A stretch of 64,000 nt of DNA from Dyella sp. ASV21 (GTDB lineage Bacteria; Pseudomonadota; Gammaproteobacteria; Xanthomonadales; Rhodanobacteraceae), in the NCBI RefSeq assembly GCF_016428975.1, contig NZ_JAELTT010000015.1, positions 1 through 64,000 of the forward strand, given 5' to 3'. The notes under the pieces were generated by a model that saw only the letters and a list, made by a program, of their open reading frames with translations, made no database searches and had not been told where the DNA came from. Shown here one piece after another: positions 1 through 8,700 of the stretch (positions within the stretch are counted from its first letter, which is position 1; each line of letters starts with the position of its first letter). The position numbers and the translations under genes are program-made.

Positions 1-259
1 GGCAAAGCTGATATCGGACTGTTGGGGCATGAGCAGCCTTCCGCGCGACCGTGACGAAGCGCCAAACTGTGCGCGGTCGTGCGGTTGGACGTCTGCCGGA
101 TCAATCCCGGCGCAAGGTCATCGTTGGCCGCTACGACGCAGCCACCGAAAGACTGTGAACCGGCTCTGACGATGTTGACGTTTCGCCGACGCGCCGATCC
201 ACAACGCGCGGCATACTGACCACCCGTTTTCGCCGCTCGTGGCGCCCCGGAGCCGCACC
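1..259. other. Left-edge stretch without a supported gene
   Basis: I see no convincing coding region, RNA gene or repeat here. Short open frames on both strands lack a ribosome binding site and any family resemblance. The stretch should carry the promoter of the serine-hydrolase-like gene that follows, but no clear -35/-10 pair is visible. Confidence 0.4.
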
Positions 260-2233
260 ATGAACGTCGCCGTTGGCCCCTTTGCCGCCCCCTTGCATCG
301 CCTGCGCCCCGCCATGTCGCTCTTGGTGCTGGCCGGTATGCCATGGCTGGCGCAGGCGCAATCGTCGATCCAGATCACCCCGCTACCCGAGCCCAAACAC
401 GCCACCGTCACCCAGTTGGGTGCGGCCGAGCTGAGCGCCGGCGATGTGCAGGCGTGGTTGGATGACGCCATGGCCAAGACCCAGCGACAAACGCCGTACA
501 CCGGCGCGGTGGCCGTGGTGGTAAAGGACGGCGACGTGGTGTTCTCGCACGGCTACGGTGTTGCCGATGCGGCCACCAAGACCCCGGTGGACCCGGCGAC
601 GAGCTTGTTTCGCGTGGGTGCCATCTCCTCGCTGTTCACCTGGACGGCGGTGATGCAACTGGTCGAGCAGCACAAGCTGCAGCTCGATGTCGACATCAAT
701 CGCTATCTCGACTTTGCCGTGCCGCCGTACGACGGTAAGCCGATGACCCTGCGCGATCTGATGACACAGACGGCGGGCTTCGAGACCGCCGTCAAAGACC
801 TGCACGTGCGCGATGCCGGCGCGTTGGAAAGCAACGAAGCATGGCTGAAGCGCTGGGTGCCCGCGCGCATCTATCCCGCTGGCGAGGTACCCGCCTATTC
901 CGCCTATGGCACCGCCCTGGCCGGCTATATCGTGCAACGCGTTTCCGGCCTGCCGTTTGACGAATACGTTGAAAAGCACCTGTTCCTGCCACTGAACCTG
1001 CTGCACGCCACCTTCCGCCAGCCGCTGCCCACGCCCTTGCAGGGCGATATGGCGCGGGTTACGGCCGCGATGCCATCGATCGAATGGATCAACGCGGCAC
1101 CAGCGGGCGCGCTGTCTATCAGTGGCGCGGACATGGCGCGCTTCATGATCGCGCACCTGCAGTTTGGCAGGGCTGGCGATGCCCAGTTGCTGGACCAGGA
1201 CACCGTGCGCCAGATGCAGGGCTACCAGCGCGCCGTCATTCCCGGCCTGCCCGGCACGGGCCTGGGCTTGCAGCGCCTGGACCACAATGGGCAGGCCATG
1301 CTCGGCCAGCGCGGCGATGCCGGCACGTTCCATAGCATCGTGGTGCTTTTCCCCGATCGGCATACGGGGCTGTTCGTTGCGTTCAGCGGCGCCGACGAAC
1401 GCGCGACGCTGGATACCCTGGTCCGGTCATTCGCCGATCGTTACTTTCCACCGTTACCGCAGTTGCGCCAACCCACCTTGCCCAGCGCCGCGGCGCACGG
1501 CGCCCAGCTGGCAGGCCACTATCTTTCGAGTCGTCACCCGGAAAGCAACATCTACGCGCTGCATAACCTACTCGCGCAGTCGGAAATCACCGTAAACGCG
1601 GATGGCACGCTGCGCGCGCCAATGTTCGACCGCTGGGTGGGCCCCGCGCATTGGCGTGAGATCAAGCCGTACCTGTGGCTGGACGACAGCAGCGGTCACT
1701 TGCTTGGCGCGCTGCTACAGGACGGCCACGTGCGCATGCTCTCCATCGATATGCTCGCGCCCACGCAGGTGTATCTGCCCATCGGTGGCTGGCAGCTGGC
1801 CTCGCGATGGATGACCCTGCTCTACGCCACCTTGGCGGCCTTCGCACTTGTCGCACTGAGCTGGCCGCTGCAAGCGCTGCTGCGTCGCCTGCGCCCCACC
1901 CTCACCGCGCTGCCCGACAACGCCATGCGCTGGCAGCGGCTGAGCTGCATCACCGCCCTGCTGTACCTGGTGTTTGCCGGGGGCTGGTGCCTGATGCTGC
2001 CGCGCATGGCCACGGGCGGCTCCCTGTTGGACCTGCGCCTGCGCCTATTGCAACTGGTGGGGGTGCTGGCGGTACTGGGCACGCTGGCCGCGGCGCGCTA
2101 CGGCTGGACCGCCTGGCGCCTGGCGGGCGCGTGGTGGCACAAGCTGGCCAGCGCCGTCCTGCTACTGGCCTGCGTGGCGGCCATCGTTTTCATCGGCGCC
2201 TTCCACCTGCTCAGCCCCGCGCTGCATTACTGA
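260..2233 (+). CDS. Membrane-anchored beta-lactamase/PBP-fold protein with changed catalytic motifs
   Basis: A protein of 657 residues in the serine hydrolase (class C beta-lactamase / penicillin-binding protein-like) family. It has an N-terminal signal segment ending near AQAQ (residue 34), the hydrolase domain over about residues 55-400, and about four hydrophobic helices in the last 150 residues. Family members usually read G-S-(I/V)-S-K at the nucleophile, Y-S-N at motif two and H-x-G at motif three. Here the same places read G-A-I-S-S (serine and lysine at about residues 121 and 124 replaced), Y-S-A (213-215) and Q-R-G (350-352). The fold looks preserved but hydrolase chemistry is doubtful, so a binding or regulatory role is possible. 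I chose the ATG at 260; an in-frame GTG at 239 would add seven residues. uvrD follows 45 bases downstream on the same strand. Confidence 0.85.
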   Translation: MNVAVGPFAAPLHRLRPAMSLLVLAGMPWLAQAQSSIQITPLPEPKHATVTQLGAAELSAGDVQAWLDDAMAKTQRQTPYTGAVAVVVKDGDVVFSHGYGVADAATKTPVDPATSLFRVGAISSLFTWTAVMQLVEQHKLQLDVDINRYLDFAVPPYDGKPMTLRDLMTQTAGFETAVKDLHVRDAGALESNEAWLKRWVPARIYPAGEVPAYSAYGTALAGYIVQRVSGLPFDEYVEKHLFLPLNLLHATFRQPLPTPLQGDMARVTAAMPSIEWINAAPAGALSISGADMARFMIAHLQFGRAGDAQLLDQDTVRQMQGYQRAVIPGLPGTGLGLQRLDHNGQAMLGQRGDAGTFHSIVVLFPDRHTGLFVAFSGADERATLDTLVRSFADRYFPPLPQLRQPTLPSAAAHGAQLAGHYLSSRHPESNIYALHNLLAQSEITVNADGTLRAPMFDRWVGPAHWREIKPYLWLDDSSGHLLGALLQDGHVRMLSIDMLAPTQVYLPIGGWQLASRWMTLLYATLAAFALVALSWPLQALLRRLRPTLTALPDNAMRWQRLSCITALLYLVFAGGWCLMLPRMATGGSLLDLRLRLLQLVGVLAVLGTLAAARYGWTAWRLAGAWWHKLASAVLLLACVAAIVFIGAFHLLSPALHY

Positions 2234-2265
2234 GGATGCGGGAAACCCGAGGACGGCCGGCCCGC

Positions 2266-2271
2266 TACAAT
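2266..2271 (+). promoter_or_regulatory. Probable -10 box of uvrD, suggesting a leaderless start
   Basis: TACAAT ends 7 bases before the ATG at 2279, so transcription from it would begin at or very near the start codon. No Shine-Dalgarno sequence sits at a normal distance (AGG lies directly against the ATG). A -35 box is not recognisable, so the call rests on the -10 hexamer and its spacing. Confidence 0.4.
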
Positions 2272-2278
2272 AGGCAGG

Positions 2279-4489
2279 ATGGATGTCTCGCACCTGATCG
2301 ATAAGCTCAACGACGCGCAGCGCGAAGCCGTTTGCGCGCCCCCCGGCAACTACCTTGTGCTGGCCGGCGCCGGTTCCGGCAAAACGCGCGTGCTTACCCA
2401 CCGCATCGGCTGGCTCACCCAGGTGGAAGGCGTGCCGCCGTGGGCGATTCTCGCCGTCACCTTTACCAACAAGGCCGCGGGTGAAATGCGCGCGCGCCTG
2501 GACCAATTGATTCCCGGTGGCACACAAGGCCTTACCGTGGGCACCTTCCACGGCATCGCCCATCGCCTGCTGCGCCGTCACTGGCGCGAGGCGGGGCTGC
2601 CGGAGGGTTTCCAGATTCTGGATGCCGACGACCAGCAGCGCATCATCAAGCGGGTGGTCAGCGGGTTGGGCCTGGACGAGGCGCGTTTTCCGCCGCGCCA
2701 GGCCACCTGGCAGATCAATCAGTGGAAGGACGAAGGCAAGCGCCCGGACAGCATCGAGCATCGCGATCACCCCATGACGCGTACGCTGGTGCAGATTTAC
2801 CAAGCCTACGAAGACGCCTGCCGCCGCGCGGGCCTGGTGGATTTCGCCGAACTGCTGCTGCGTGCGCACGAACTGTGGCTAGGCAATCCGCAGGTGCTGG
2901 AGCACTATCGCGAACGCTGGCGCTACCTGCTGGTCGACGAGTTCCAGGACACCAACACGCTGCAGTATGCGTGGATTCGCGTACTGGCCGGCCACTCCGG
3001 GCATACGGCACCGGCCCAGGTATTCGTGGTGGGCGACGACGACCAGGCCATCTACGGCTGGCGCGGCGCCAAGGTGGAGAACGTGCAGCAGTTCCTGCAC
3101 GATTTCCCCGGCGCCAAGACCATCAAGCTGGAACAGAACTACCGCTCCACCTCCACCATTCTCAAGGCCGCCAACAGCGTCATCGCACGCAACGGCGGGC
3201 GCCTGGGTAAGCAGTTGTGGACCGACGGCGGCGACGGCGAGCGCATAGCGCTGTATTCGGCCTATAACGAGCAGGACGAAGCGCGTTTCGTGATCGAGCG
3301 TATCCGCGAGTACATCGCCGAGAACGGCGAGGCACGCGATTGCGCCATCCTCTATCGCTCCAACGCGCAGTCGCGAAACTTCGAAGAACAGCTGATGCAG
3401 CGGGATATCCGCTTCCGCGTGTATGGCGGCCAGCGCTTTTTCGACCGTGCGGAAATCAAGGATGCATTGGCCTATTTGCGCCTGTCTTCCAATCGCCATG
3501 ACGATGCCGCGTTCGAGCGCGCGGTGAACACGCCACCGCGCGGCATTGGCGATCGCACCCTCGATGTACTGCGCCGCCGGGCGCGCGCCGAAGGCAGCTC
3601 CATGTGGGACGCCGTGCTCACCGAGCTAAGCGGCGGCCAGGAACTGGCCGGTCGCGCCAAGAACGCGGTGAAAACCTTCCTCATGCTGATCGACGATATG
3701 GCGCGCGCATTCGCCGGCACCGAAACCGGCAATGCACTCGCGCTCGCCGAACAGATCGACCATGCCATCAGTCATACCGGCCTGCGCGACTTCTACGAAA
3801 AAGACAGCCGCGGCAACGCCGAATCGCGCGTGGAAAACCTGGACGAACTGGTCAACGTGGCCAGCCGTTTTGAGCTTACCCCGGACGATGAGGAAGCCGG
3901 CCTGAGCGAACTGGCCGCCTTCCTTTCGCATGCCGCGCTGGAAGCCGGCGAAGGCCAGGGCGAAGCCTGGGACGATTGCGTGCAGCTAATGACGCTGCAT
4001 TCGGCCAAGGGCCTGGAGTTCCCGGTAGTGTTCCTGGTGGGTATGGAAGAAGGCCTGTTCCCCAGCCAGCGCTCGGTGGAAGACGAAGGTCGCCTGGAAG
4101 AAGAGCGCCGCCTCGCCTACGTGGGCATCACCCGCGCCCGCGAACGCCTGTTCATCACCCACGCCGAATCACGCCGCATGCATGGCACCGAAATGCTGGC
4201 GCGGCCTTCGCGCTTCCTCGCGGAGATACCACCGGAGTTGATCGACGAGGTACGCCCGCGCGTGCAGGTAAGCCGGCCGCTTTACGGCGCGCGCCCCAAC
4301 ACCGGCTCGTACGCGCTGGAAGAAAGCATGCCGCTCAAGCTCGGCCAGCGCGTCAGCCACCCGACCTTCGGCGAAGGCGTAGTGGTAAGCGCCGAAGGCA
4401 GCGGCGCGCACATGCGCATTCAGGTCAATTTCTCCAGCAATGGCAGCAAATGGCTGGTTTTCGCCTATGCCAACCTGACACCGCTGTAA
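2279..4489 (+). CDS. uvrD: DNA helicase II, UvrD/Rep superfamily 1
   Basis: ATP-dependent 3'-5' DNA helicase used in nucleotide excision and mismatch repair and in removing proteins from DNA. The 736-residue length is normal for UvrD. In order it shows the Q-motif start (LNDAQREAV), Walker A AGAGSGKTR near residue 30, motif Ia FTNKAAGEM, Walker B DEFQDTN near residue 220, GDDDQAIYGWRGA (motif III), QNYRS (motif IV), LMTLHSAKGLEF (motif V) and VGITRARERL (motif VI). The C-terminal region ends in the SHPTFGEGVV segment typical of UvrD-type RNA polymerase-binding domains. The start is the ATG at 2279, which lacks a normal ribosome binding site but has a -10-like box just upstream. The FUSC gene follows 12 bases downstream and may be cotranscribed. 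Confidence 0.97.
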   Translation: MDVSHLIDKLNDAQREAVCAPPGNYLVLAGAGSGKTRVLTHRIGWLTQVEGVPPWAILAVTFTNKAAGEMRARLDQLIPGGTQGLTVGTFHGIAHRLLRRHWREAGLPEGFQILDADDQQRIIKRVVSGLGLDEARFPPRQATWQINQWKDEGKRPDSIEHRDHPMTRTLVQIYQAYEDACRRAGLVDFAELLLRAHELWLGNPQVLEHYRERWRYLLVDEFQDTNTLQYAWIRVLAGHSGHTAPAQVFVVGDDDQAIYGWRGAKVENVQQFLHDFPGAKTIKLEQNYRSTSTILKAANSVIARNGGRLGKQLWTDGGDGERIALYSAYNEQDEARFVIERIREYIAENGEARDCAILYRSNAQSRNFEEQLMQRDIRFRVYGGQRFFDRAEIKDALAYLRLSSNRHDDAAFERAVNTPPRGIGDRTLDVLRRRARAEGSSMWDAVLTELSGGQELAGRAKNAVKTFLMLIDDMARAFAGTETGNALALAEQIDHAISHTGLRDFYEKDSRGNAESRVENLDELVNVASRFELTPDDEEAGLSELAAFLSHAALEAGEGQGEAWDDCVQLMTLHSAKGLEFPVVFLVGMEEGLFPSQRSVEDEGRLEEERRLAYVGITRARERLFITHAESRRMHGTEMLARPSRFLAEIPPELIDEVRPRVQVSRPLYGARPNTGSYALEESMPLKLGQRVSHPTFGEGVVVSAEGSGAHMRIQVNFSSNGSKWLVFAYANLTPL

Positions 4490-4501
4490 GCGCCAGCACC
4501 A

Positions 4502-5080
4502 ATGAATGCCCCCTTTTCCCTGCGCGAGAACCTTCGAAACCTGTTGGGATTTCAGCAGGGCATGGCCTCGATCTATCGGCGCCTGCCTTGGTGGCATCGC
4601 ATGGTGCAAGGGTTGTGGCTGGCCGCGCTGGCGCTCGTCGCCTCCAGCGCCGCGTATGGACTGGGTTTGTTGCTGCACACCCAGCAGGCGTTCTGGGCCG
4701 CCCTCACCGCCATCGCGGTGACCCAGCAGAGCTACCTGGATACGCGCGCCTCCTCGCGCGACCAGATCATCGGCGCCCTGGTCGGTGGCGTGTGCGGCCT
4801 CACCGCGGCCCTGGTGTGGGGCGAGCATTACGTGGGCTATGCGGTCGCCATCGTCGTTTCCATCACGGCTTGCTGGTTGTTCGGCGTGGGCAGCGCGGGG
4901 CGCCTGAGCGGCAGCACCACTACCATCGTGATGCTGGTGCCGCACAACGGTTCGTTCTGGTGGGTGGCGCTCACGCGCATTGGCGAGGTGGCACTGGGCA
5001 TCGCCTGCGCGTTGCTGGTGGTGGCCCTGGCCGAGCGCCTGCAGGCGCGCTGGGTGCGCGATAGCGCCGGCGACGACTGA
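4502..5080 (+). CDS. FUSC-family (aromatic acid exporter-like) membrane protein, half-size
   Basis: A 192-residue inner-membrane protein with about five hydrophobic helices between residues 38 and 180. The segment FWAALTAIAVTQQSYLDTRASSRDQIIGA is spread over about residues 62-91 and matches the FUSC/aromatic acid exporter pattern of a helix followed by a conserved polar turn. Full FUSC transporters run to 350-700 residues and carry a cytoplasmic domain or a second membrane half, so this is a single membrane module and may work as an oligomer. Substrate cannot be inferred. The gene begins 12 bases after uvrD, which suggests cotranscription, though the two functions are unrelated. Confidence 0.8.
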   Translation: MNAPFSLRENLRNLLGFQQGMASIYRRLPWWHRMVQGLWLAALALVASSAAYGLGLLLHTQQAFWAALTAIAVTQQSYLDTRASSRDQIIGALVGGVCGLTAALVWGEHYVGYAVAIVVSITACWLFGVGSAGRLSGSTTTIVMLVPHNGSFWWVALTRIGEVALGIACALLVVALAERLQARWVRDSAGDD

Positions 5081-5177
5081 GCGGCCCTCATCTGGCCGCT
5101 GAACGCAACGGCATCGCACGGGAACCTCGCGGGCTTCCCCAGCTCTTGGTTACAGTGCCTTAGACCCGGGAGCGACC

Positions 5178-5534
5178 ATGAACCACGACAACCTCGATAC
5201 CTCCGACGCCGACCAACGCCGACGACTGGATCGCGATATCTGCGTCCACATCTTCACCGCCTCGGCGGCGATGGTAGGCGTGTGCCTTACGGTCATCGGC
5301 ATCCTTCGCGTGGTGATCTCGCTACGCAAGGAGGACATCCTTGGCGACGATCTGCTGGCCATCAATTCGATGCTTTATCTCGCCTCATGCCTGCTGTCCT
5401 ATTGGGCGCTGCGCACACGCAACATCCGTCGCAATCATCAGTTGGAACGCGCGGCGGACATCATCTTTCTCTCCGCACTGGTGTTCACCGCGATCAACGC
5501 CGGCTTCATCACCTGGGCGATTTCGGCCAGTTGA
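5178..5534 (+). CDS. Small three-helix membrane protein, function unknown
   Basis: A 118-residue protein not matched to a named family. After a charged N-terminus (residues 1-23, rich in D and R) it has three hydrophobic segments at about 27-50, 62-80 and 94-115. The predicted cytoplasmic loops are basic (RTRNIRRNHQLER). A good ribosome binding site, GGGAG, lies 6 bases before the ATG. It stands alone between the FUSC gene and a gap of 370 bases. The composition fits a small integral inner-membrane protein; no catalytic motif is visible. Confidence 0.75.
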   Translation: MNHDNLDTSDADQRRRLDRDICVHIFTASAAMVGVCLTVIGILRVVISLRKEDILGDDLLAINSMLYLASCLLSYWALRTRNIRRNHQLERAADIIFLSALVFTAINAGFITWAISAS

Positions 5535-5908
5535 TCCACCAGCTCCTGACGTACGAGCACGACGGCGTGCGTCACTATCCCGGATCTATCGTGACTAGAA
5601 GTCCGAACGAATGCCGGTGTGCCCGCACCGGCATCGCGCCTCTCCGATCGTCGACGCATCACACATTCGCCATGTGCTGCGGCAAATGCATCACACGACG
5701 AATCAAGTGATCCCATGCGGTATCCACGTACTTGGATACCGCACACATAGTCCCTTGGAAAACCCACGAACAGGCAAGCGATAAAGCGACATACCCTGCA
5801 GTGTTCCCCCTTCCGCCAGCGCGCTTTGCATCAAGACGAGGCATCGGCTGGATGCTAGATTTTCCGCAGGAACAGGGGTGTTCATTTATCAACTGAGAGG
5901 GACTATCC
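5535..5908. other. Intergenic stretch with one strong hairpin
   Basis: No gene is supported. The stretch carries a GC-rich inverted repeat at 5611-5634. Its last 60 bases are comparatively AT-rich and include TAGATT, a possible -10 box, followed by GAGAGGG, the ribosome binding site of the exported protein that starts at 5909. Confidence 0.5.
5611..5634 (+). terminator. Hairpin downstream of the three-helix membrane protein
   Basis: A 9-bp perfect stem (ATGCCGGTG pairing with CACCGGCAT) closes a 6-base loop, 76 bases after the stop codon at 5534. There is no T-tract, so it may be a weak terminator or an mRNA-end stabilising structure. Confidence 0.4.
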
Positions 5909-6367
5909 ATGCGCTTATTATCACGTGCAGTTCTCGCCATATCGATCGCCACCGCCGCCAGCACGGCTCTCGCCGACGCTCCCGCCACGGGGCTTGGACA
6001 GGAATGGCCGAATGCCCCGGATGTCAGTGCCCATCCGAACTTTCATGTGTATGTCTTTGCACTCGGCGGCATCGATTACATTCAGGTCAACGATGCAAGC
6101 GGCGACGTGCTTGGCGGTGTCGGCACCTCGGGCGGCCAGTTCATTACCCTGCCGATTGGCCGTTACGCACAACAGGTGACGACACCTGATCAGCCTGCCG
6201 CAAGCCCGAGCAATGCCGCCGCAATGGCGGCACCGGCATCGGTGTACAACGACAACGACACCGTGATCACGGCGACGCCCATGAGCGACGGCACCTTGCA
6301 GCTAAGGGCTGGGCCGCAGCGCCTGGGCTGCGGCGATCCGGTTGACTGCAATATGAAGGCGCTTTAG
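5909..6367 (+). CDS. Exported protein of unknown function
   Basis: A 152-residue protein with a clear Sec signal peptide (MRLLSRAVLAISIATAASTALADA, cleavage after about residue 23). The mature part has no recognised domain. It includes a hydrophobic, glycine-rich central stretch (FHVYVFALGGIDYIQVNDAS, about residues 46-65), an alanine/proline-rich linker near 93-110 and two cysteines close to the C-terminus that could form a disulfide. The ribosome binding site GAGAGGG is well placed. Its stop overlaps by 4 bases the stop of the MASE1 gene on the other strand, so the two are strictly convergent with no terminator between them. Confidence 0.75.
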   Translation: MRLLSRAVLAISIATAASTALADAPATGLGQEWPNAPDVSAHPNFHVYVFALGGIDYIQVNDASGDVLGGVGTSGGQFITLPIGRYAQQVTTPDQPAASPSNAAAMAAPASVYNDNDTVITATPMSDGTLQLRAGPQRLGCGDPVDCNMKAL

Positions 6368-7974
6368 TAGTTAGCGCATTCCATTGATGGCTCGAACGGG
6401 TACGGTTCGCGCAGCGATACCATCAAGCGGCGGCCATGGTGCAGGGTACGTTCCCGCACCTGGCCGCGAAAAAGGGCGGCCCTATCTTCGATGGCTTTGC
6501 GCCCGAGCCCGGTGGCGCCAAACCGGAGCCGATGGGCAACCGTCCAATCCACGCGCTGTGCTCGCTCGGCCTGATGCTTGGTTTCGATCATCAGCACCAG
6601 CCAACCGCCGTAGCGAGAACCACACCGAATTTTCACCAGGACATCGGAGGCGTCGCGCGCAATCAACGCGTCGGCAATCGCTTCGCAGGTCATGCGATAC
6701 ACGGCCAGCTGCAAGGGCTGTGCAAAGAAGCTCACGGGGCCGCGCAGATCGCACCAGTACCGGATGCCAGCCTCATGAAGCGTGCGGGCCAAGGTACCCT
6801 CGACAAGCACGGCAGGCAGACCCCGCTCGCGCAGCTGCGATGGACTGACACTGTCGGTCAGCTGATAGATCCGCTCCTGGGTCGCGCTAACCTGTCGACG
6901 GTAGCCGGCGTCATTGGCCACTGGCTGAAGGATCCGTAGACGACTCAGCATCGTGTCGAACGTCTGGTTGACGGAATCGCGCATGTGATCCATGGCCAGG
7001 GCCGCGATGCGCAACTGCGCCTCACCGAGTGTCGCGTTACGCAGGGCGAGCTCGATGGCCCTATCCTTTTCCTGCTGCGCGTCTTTGGCGTGGCGATCCA
7101 ACCGGGACAAACGATCACCCACCATCAGCATGGTCGATATGGCGATAGCGACTACCGCCTCGGCATGCAGCGTCGCCGGATCGTTCCTGGTCGGCATCAG
7201 GAGCATGATGCCCAGGCTCGCCATGGCGCCCGCCACGGCGGCCCCCGCCCAGCCGTGCCGCAAGGCCATGAGAATAACGGGGAAGAACATGACCATTTGC
7301 GCAGCTGATTGCGCATCGGCATTGCGCGAACCAATCCAGCCGAGAAACCCCAGAACAGGCGCCACGAGGAACGCATTTTCCAAGAAAAAGCGGCTATCCA
7401 AGGCTTGGCGAATCCACGTCACGCAACGACCATCGACCACCATCAAGCTACGATGCAGTACCAGCGCGATAGGCACGATGGTGAGTATGCCCATCAGGTT
7501 GCCCAACAAAATCCGCGCGACAAGATCGCCGTACTGAATGACATAGTCAGCAGGCAACCGTGTGACCTGCAACTGACCAATGGTTAGAGTAGTGGATATG
7601 GTCGCCATAACGAGCGCGCACGCGACCAGACCCTGCATGCTCACCTCGCTCTTTGCGAACAGCTTCCGACGCTCCAGGAACCACCAGACAACCGGCGCTT
7701 GGTATAGCGTCGCCGGAATGAGGTTGATCACCGCCCAGAGCGGTCCAAATTCATCCAGGCAGGTAAGGCTCACATAGGCCAACCAAATGCTGTCACCGAC
7801 GAAGATAGCCGGCCAATATCGATAGGGCACGAGTAGAAGCGCGGCAACGTGGAGCCCAACCAAGGGGAACCAGTGCTGAATCGATACCTGCCGAAACAGC
7901 GCGAGTATCGCGAGATAGATCGTTGCCACGGCCGCTTGTTTCAGTAGCGCTTGATTCCTCACACCTGCATACAT
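6364..7974 (-). CDS. MASE1-type membrane sensor with a degenerate histidine-kinase end
   Basis: A 536-residue protein whose N-terminal 290 residues hold about eight hydrophobic helices in the MASE1 sensory pattern. A coiled-coil-like segment follows (RLDRHAKDAQQEKDRAIELA), then a region resembling the HisKA_3/HATPase part of UhpB-type kinases: the VYRMTCEAIADAL segment corresponds to the N-box, and GATGLGRKAIEDRAALF to the last glycine box. The N-box asparagine is replaced and the canonical phospho-acceptor helix (R-x-x-HDE) is not present, so kinase activity is doubtful. I chose the ATG at 7974, preceded by GAGGG; an upstream GTG at 8067 would add 31 unlikely residues. No response regulator is nearby. 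Confidence 0.8.
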   Translation of the reverse strand: MYAGVRNQALLKQAAVATIYLAILALFRQVSIQHWFPLVGLHVAALLLVPYRYWPAIFVGDSIWLAYVSLTCLDEFGPLWAVINLIPATLYQAPVVWWFLERRKLFAKSEVSMQGLVACALVMATISTTLTIGQLQVTRLPADYVIQYGDLVARILLGNLMGILTIVPIALVLHRSLMVVDGRCVTWIRQALDSRFFLENAFLVAPVLGFLGWIGSRNADAQSAAQMVMFFPVILMALRHGWAGAAVAGAMASLGIMLLMPTRNDPATLHAEAVVAIAISTMLMVGDRLSRLDRHAKDAQQEKDRAIELALRNATLGEAQLRIAALAMDHMRDSVNQTFDTMLSRLRILQPVANDAGYRRQVSATQERIYQLTDSVSPSQLRERGLPAVLVEGTLARTLHEAGIRYWCDLRGPVSFFAQPLQLAVYRMTCEAIADALIARDASDVLVKIRCGSRYGGWLVLMIETKHQAERAQRVDWTVAHRLRFGATGLGRKAIEDRAALFRGQVRERTLHHGRRLMVSLREPYPFEPSMECANY

Positions 7975-8700
7975 GTTGCGGCCCTCGGCTCGGCAAACGG
8001 GCGAAAAGTATCGATCACACGCGGCCTTATCGGAAAAATGTAGGCTCACATTTCTCCGCCTGAGCACGTGCGATCACACCGCGCTGCCATGTCAACGCAG
8101 GCCTTCAGCGACAGATCCCGCGGCGTAGTCCAGCTCGCTCACGCGCAACTGGCCAACACCCTTGTTCGCATCCGACTGCACATGCGTTGCTCGTCGATCG
8201 CGCCAGCGTGTTCGATCGCATGCACCCACGCAGCATCTCCGTGATTCGTCGTTGGGATAGACATCAACGATCGCTCGCGAAGCTATGCGCACCCACAAGC
8301 TGTAGCGCTAAAGCACCACGTACGATCAGCGCGATTCACCACGCGAAGCGCATACCAAGGCCTTGCGTGCCGGCAATCGAGTAATGACGTGTGCGGCGCA
8401 GATGCCGCTTAAGCATGCGATGGGTTGCGGCGCGGCTGAGCCGCGTGGCGCCACTACGATCAACCCGAGCCCCCGCTGATAGCGGGATGATCTGTGCTCA
8501 ACGGGGCCAGTCCGTAGCCTTTCGGAAGGCACCCACGCCAACCTAACTTCGCTACCCGGCGAAGGCACGTTCACGGCGATACCTTCAACCGTTTGAGTGC
8601 AGTGCACAACACCACGCAATACCGCAGCCTGGAAGGTTTGCGGCAGTGCGAACAGGCTGCCGCGCGCGCGGGGTGCATGCCCTGCGCGACGGCCGGCAGC
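7975..8700. other. Intergenic stretch between the MASE1 gene and hemY
   Basis: About 725 bases without a gene I can support. Short open frames occur on both strands but none has a ribosome binding site with a family-like product. A small GC-rich hairpin (CGCGGC and GCCGCG around TGA, near 8431-8445) lies downstream of hemY and is too short for a confident terminator. No tRNA or other RNA gene is recognised. Confidence 0.45.

Noticed and set aside
8401-8530. Possible structured RNA in the gap before hemY
   Set aside because: The only inverted repeat is a 6-bp stem with no conserved tRNA or riboswitch features.
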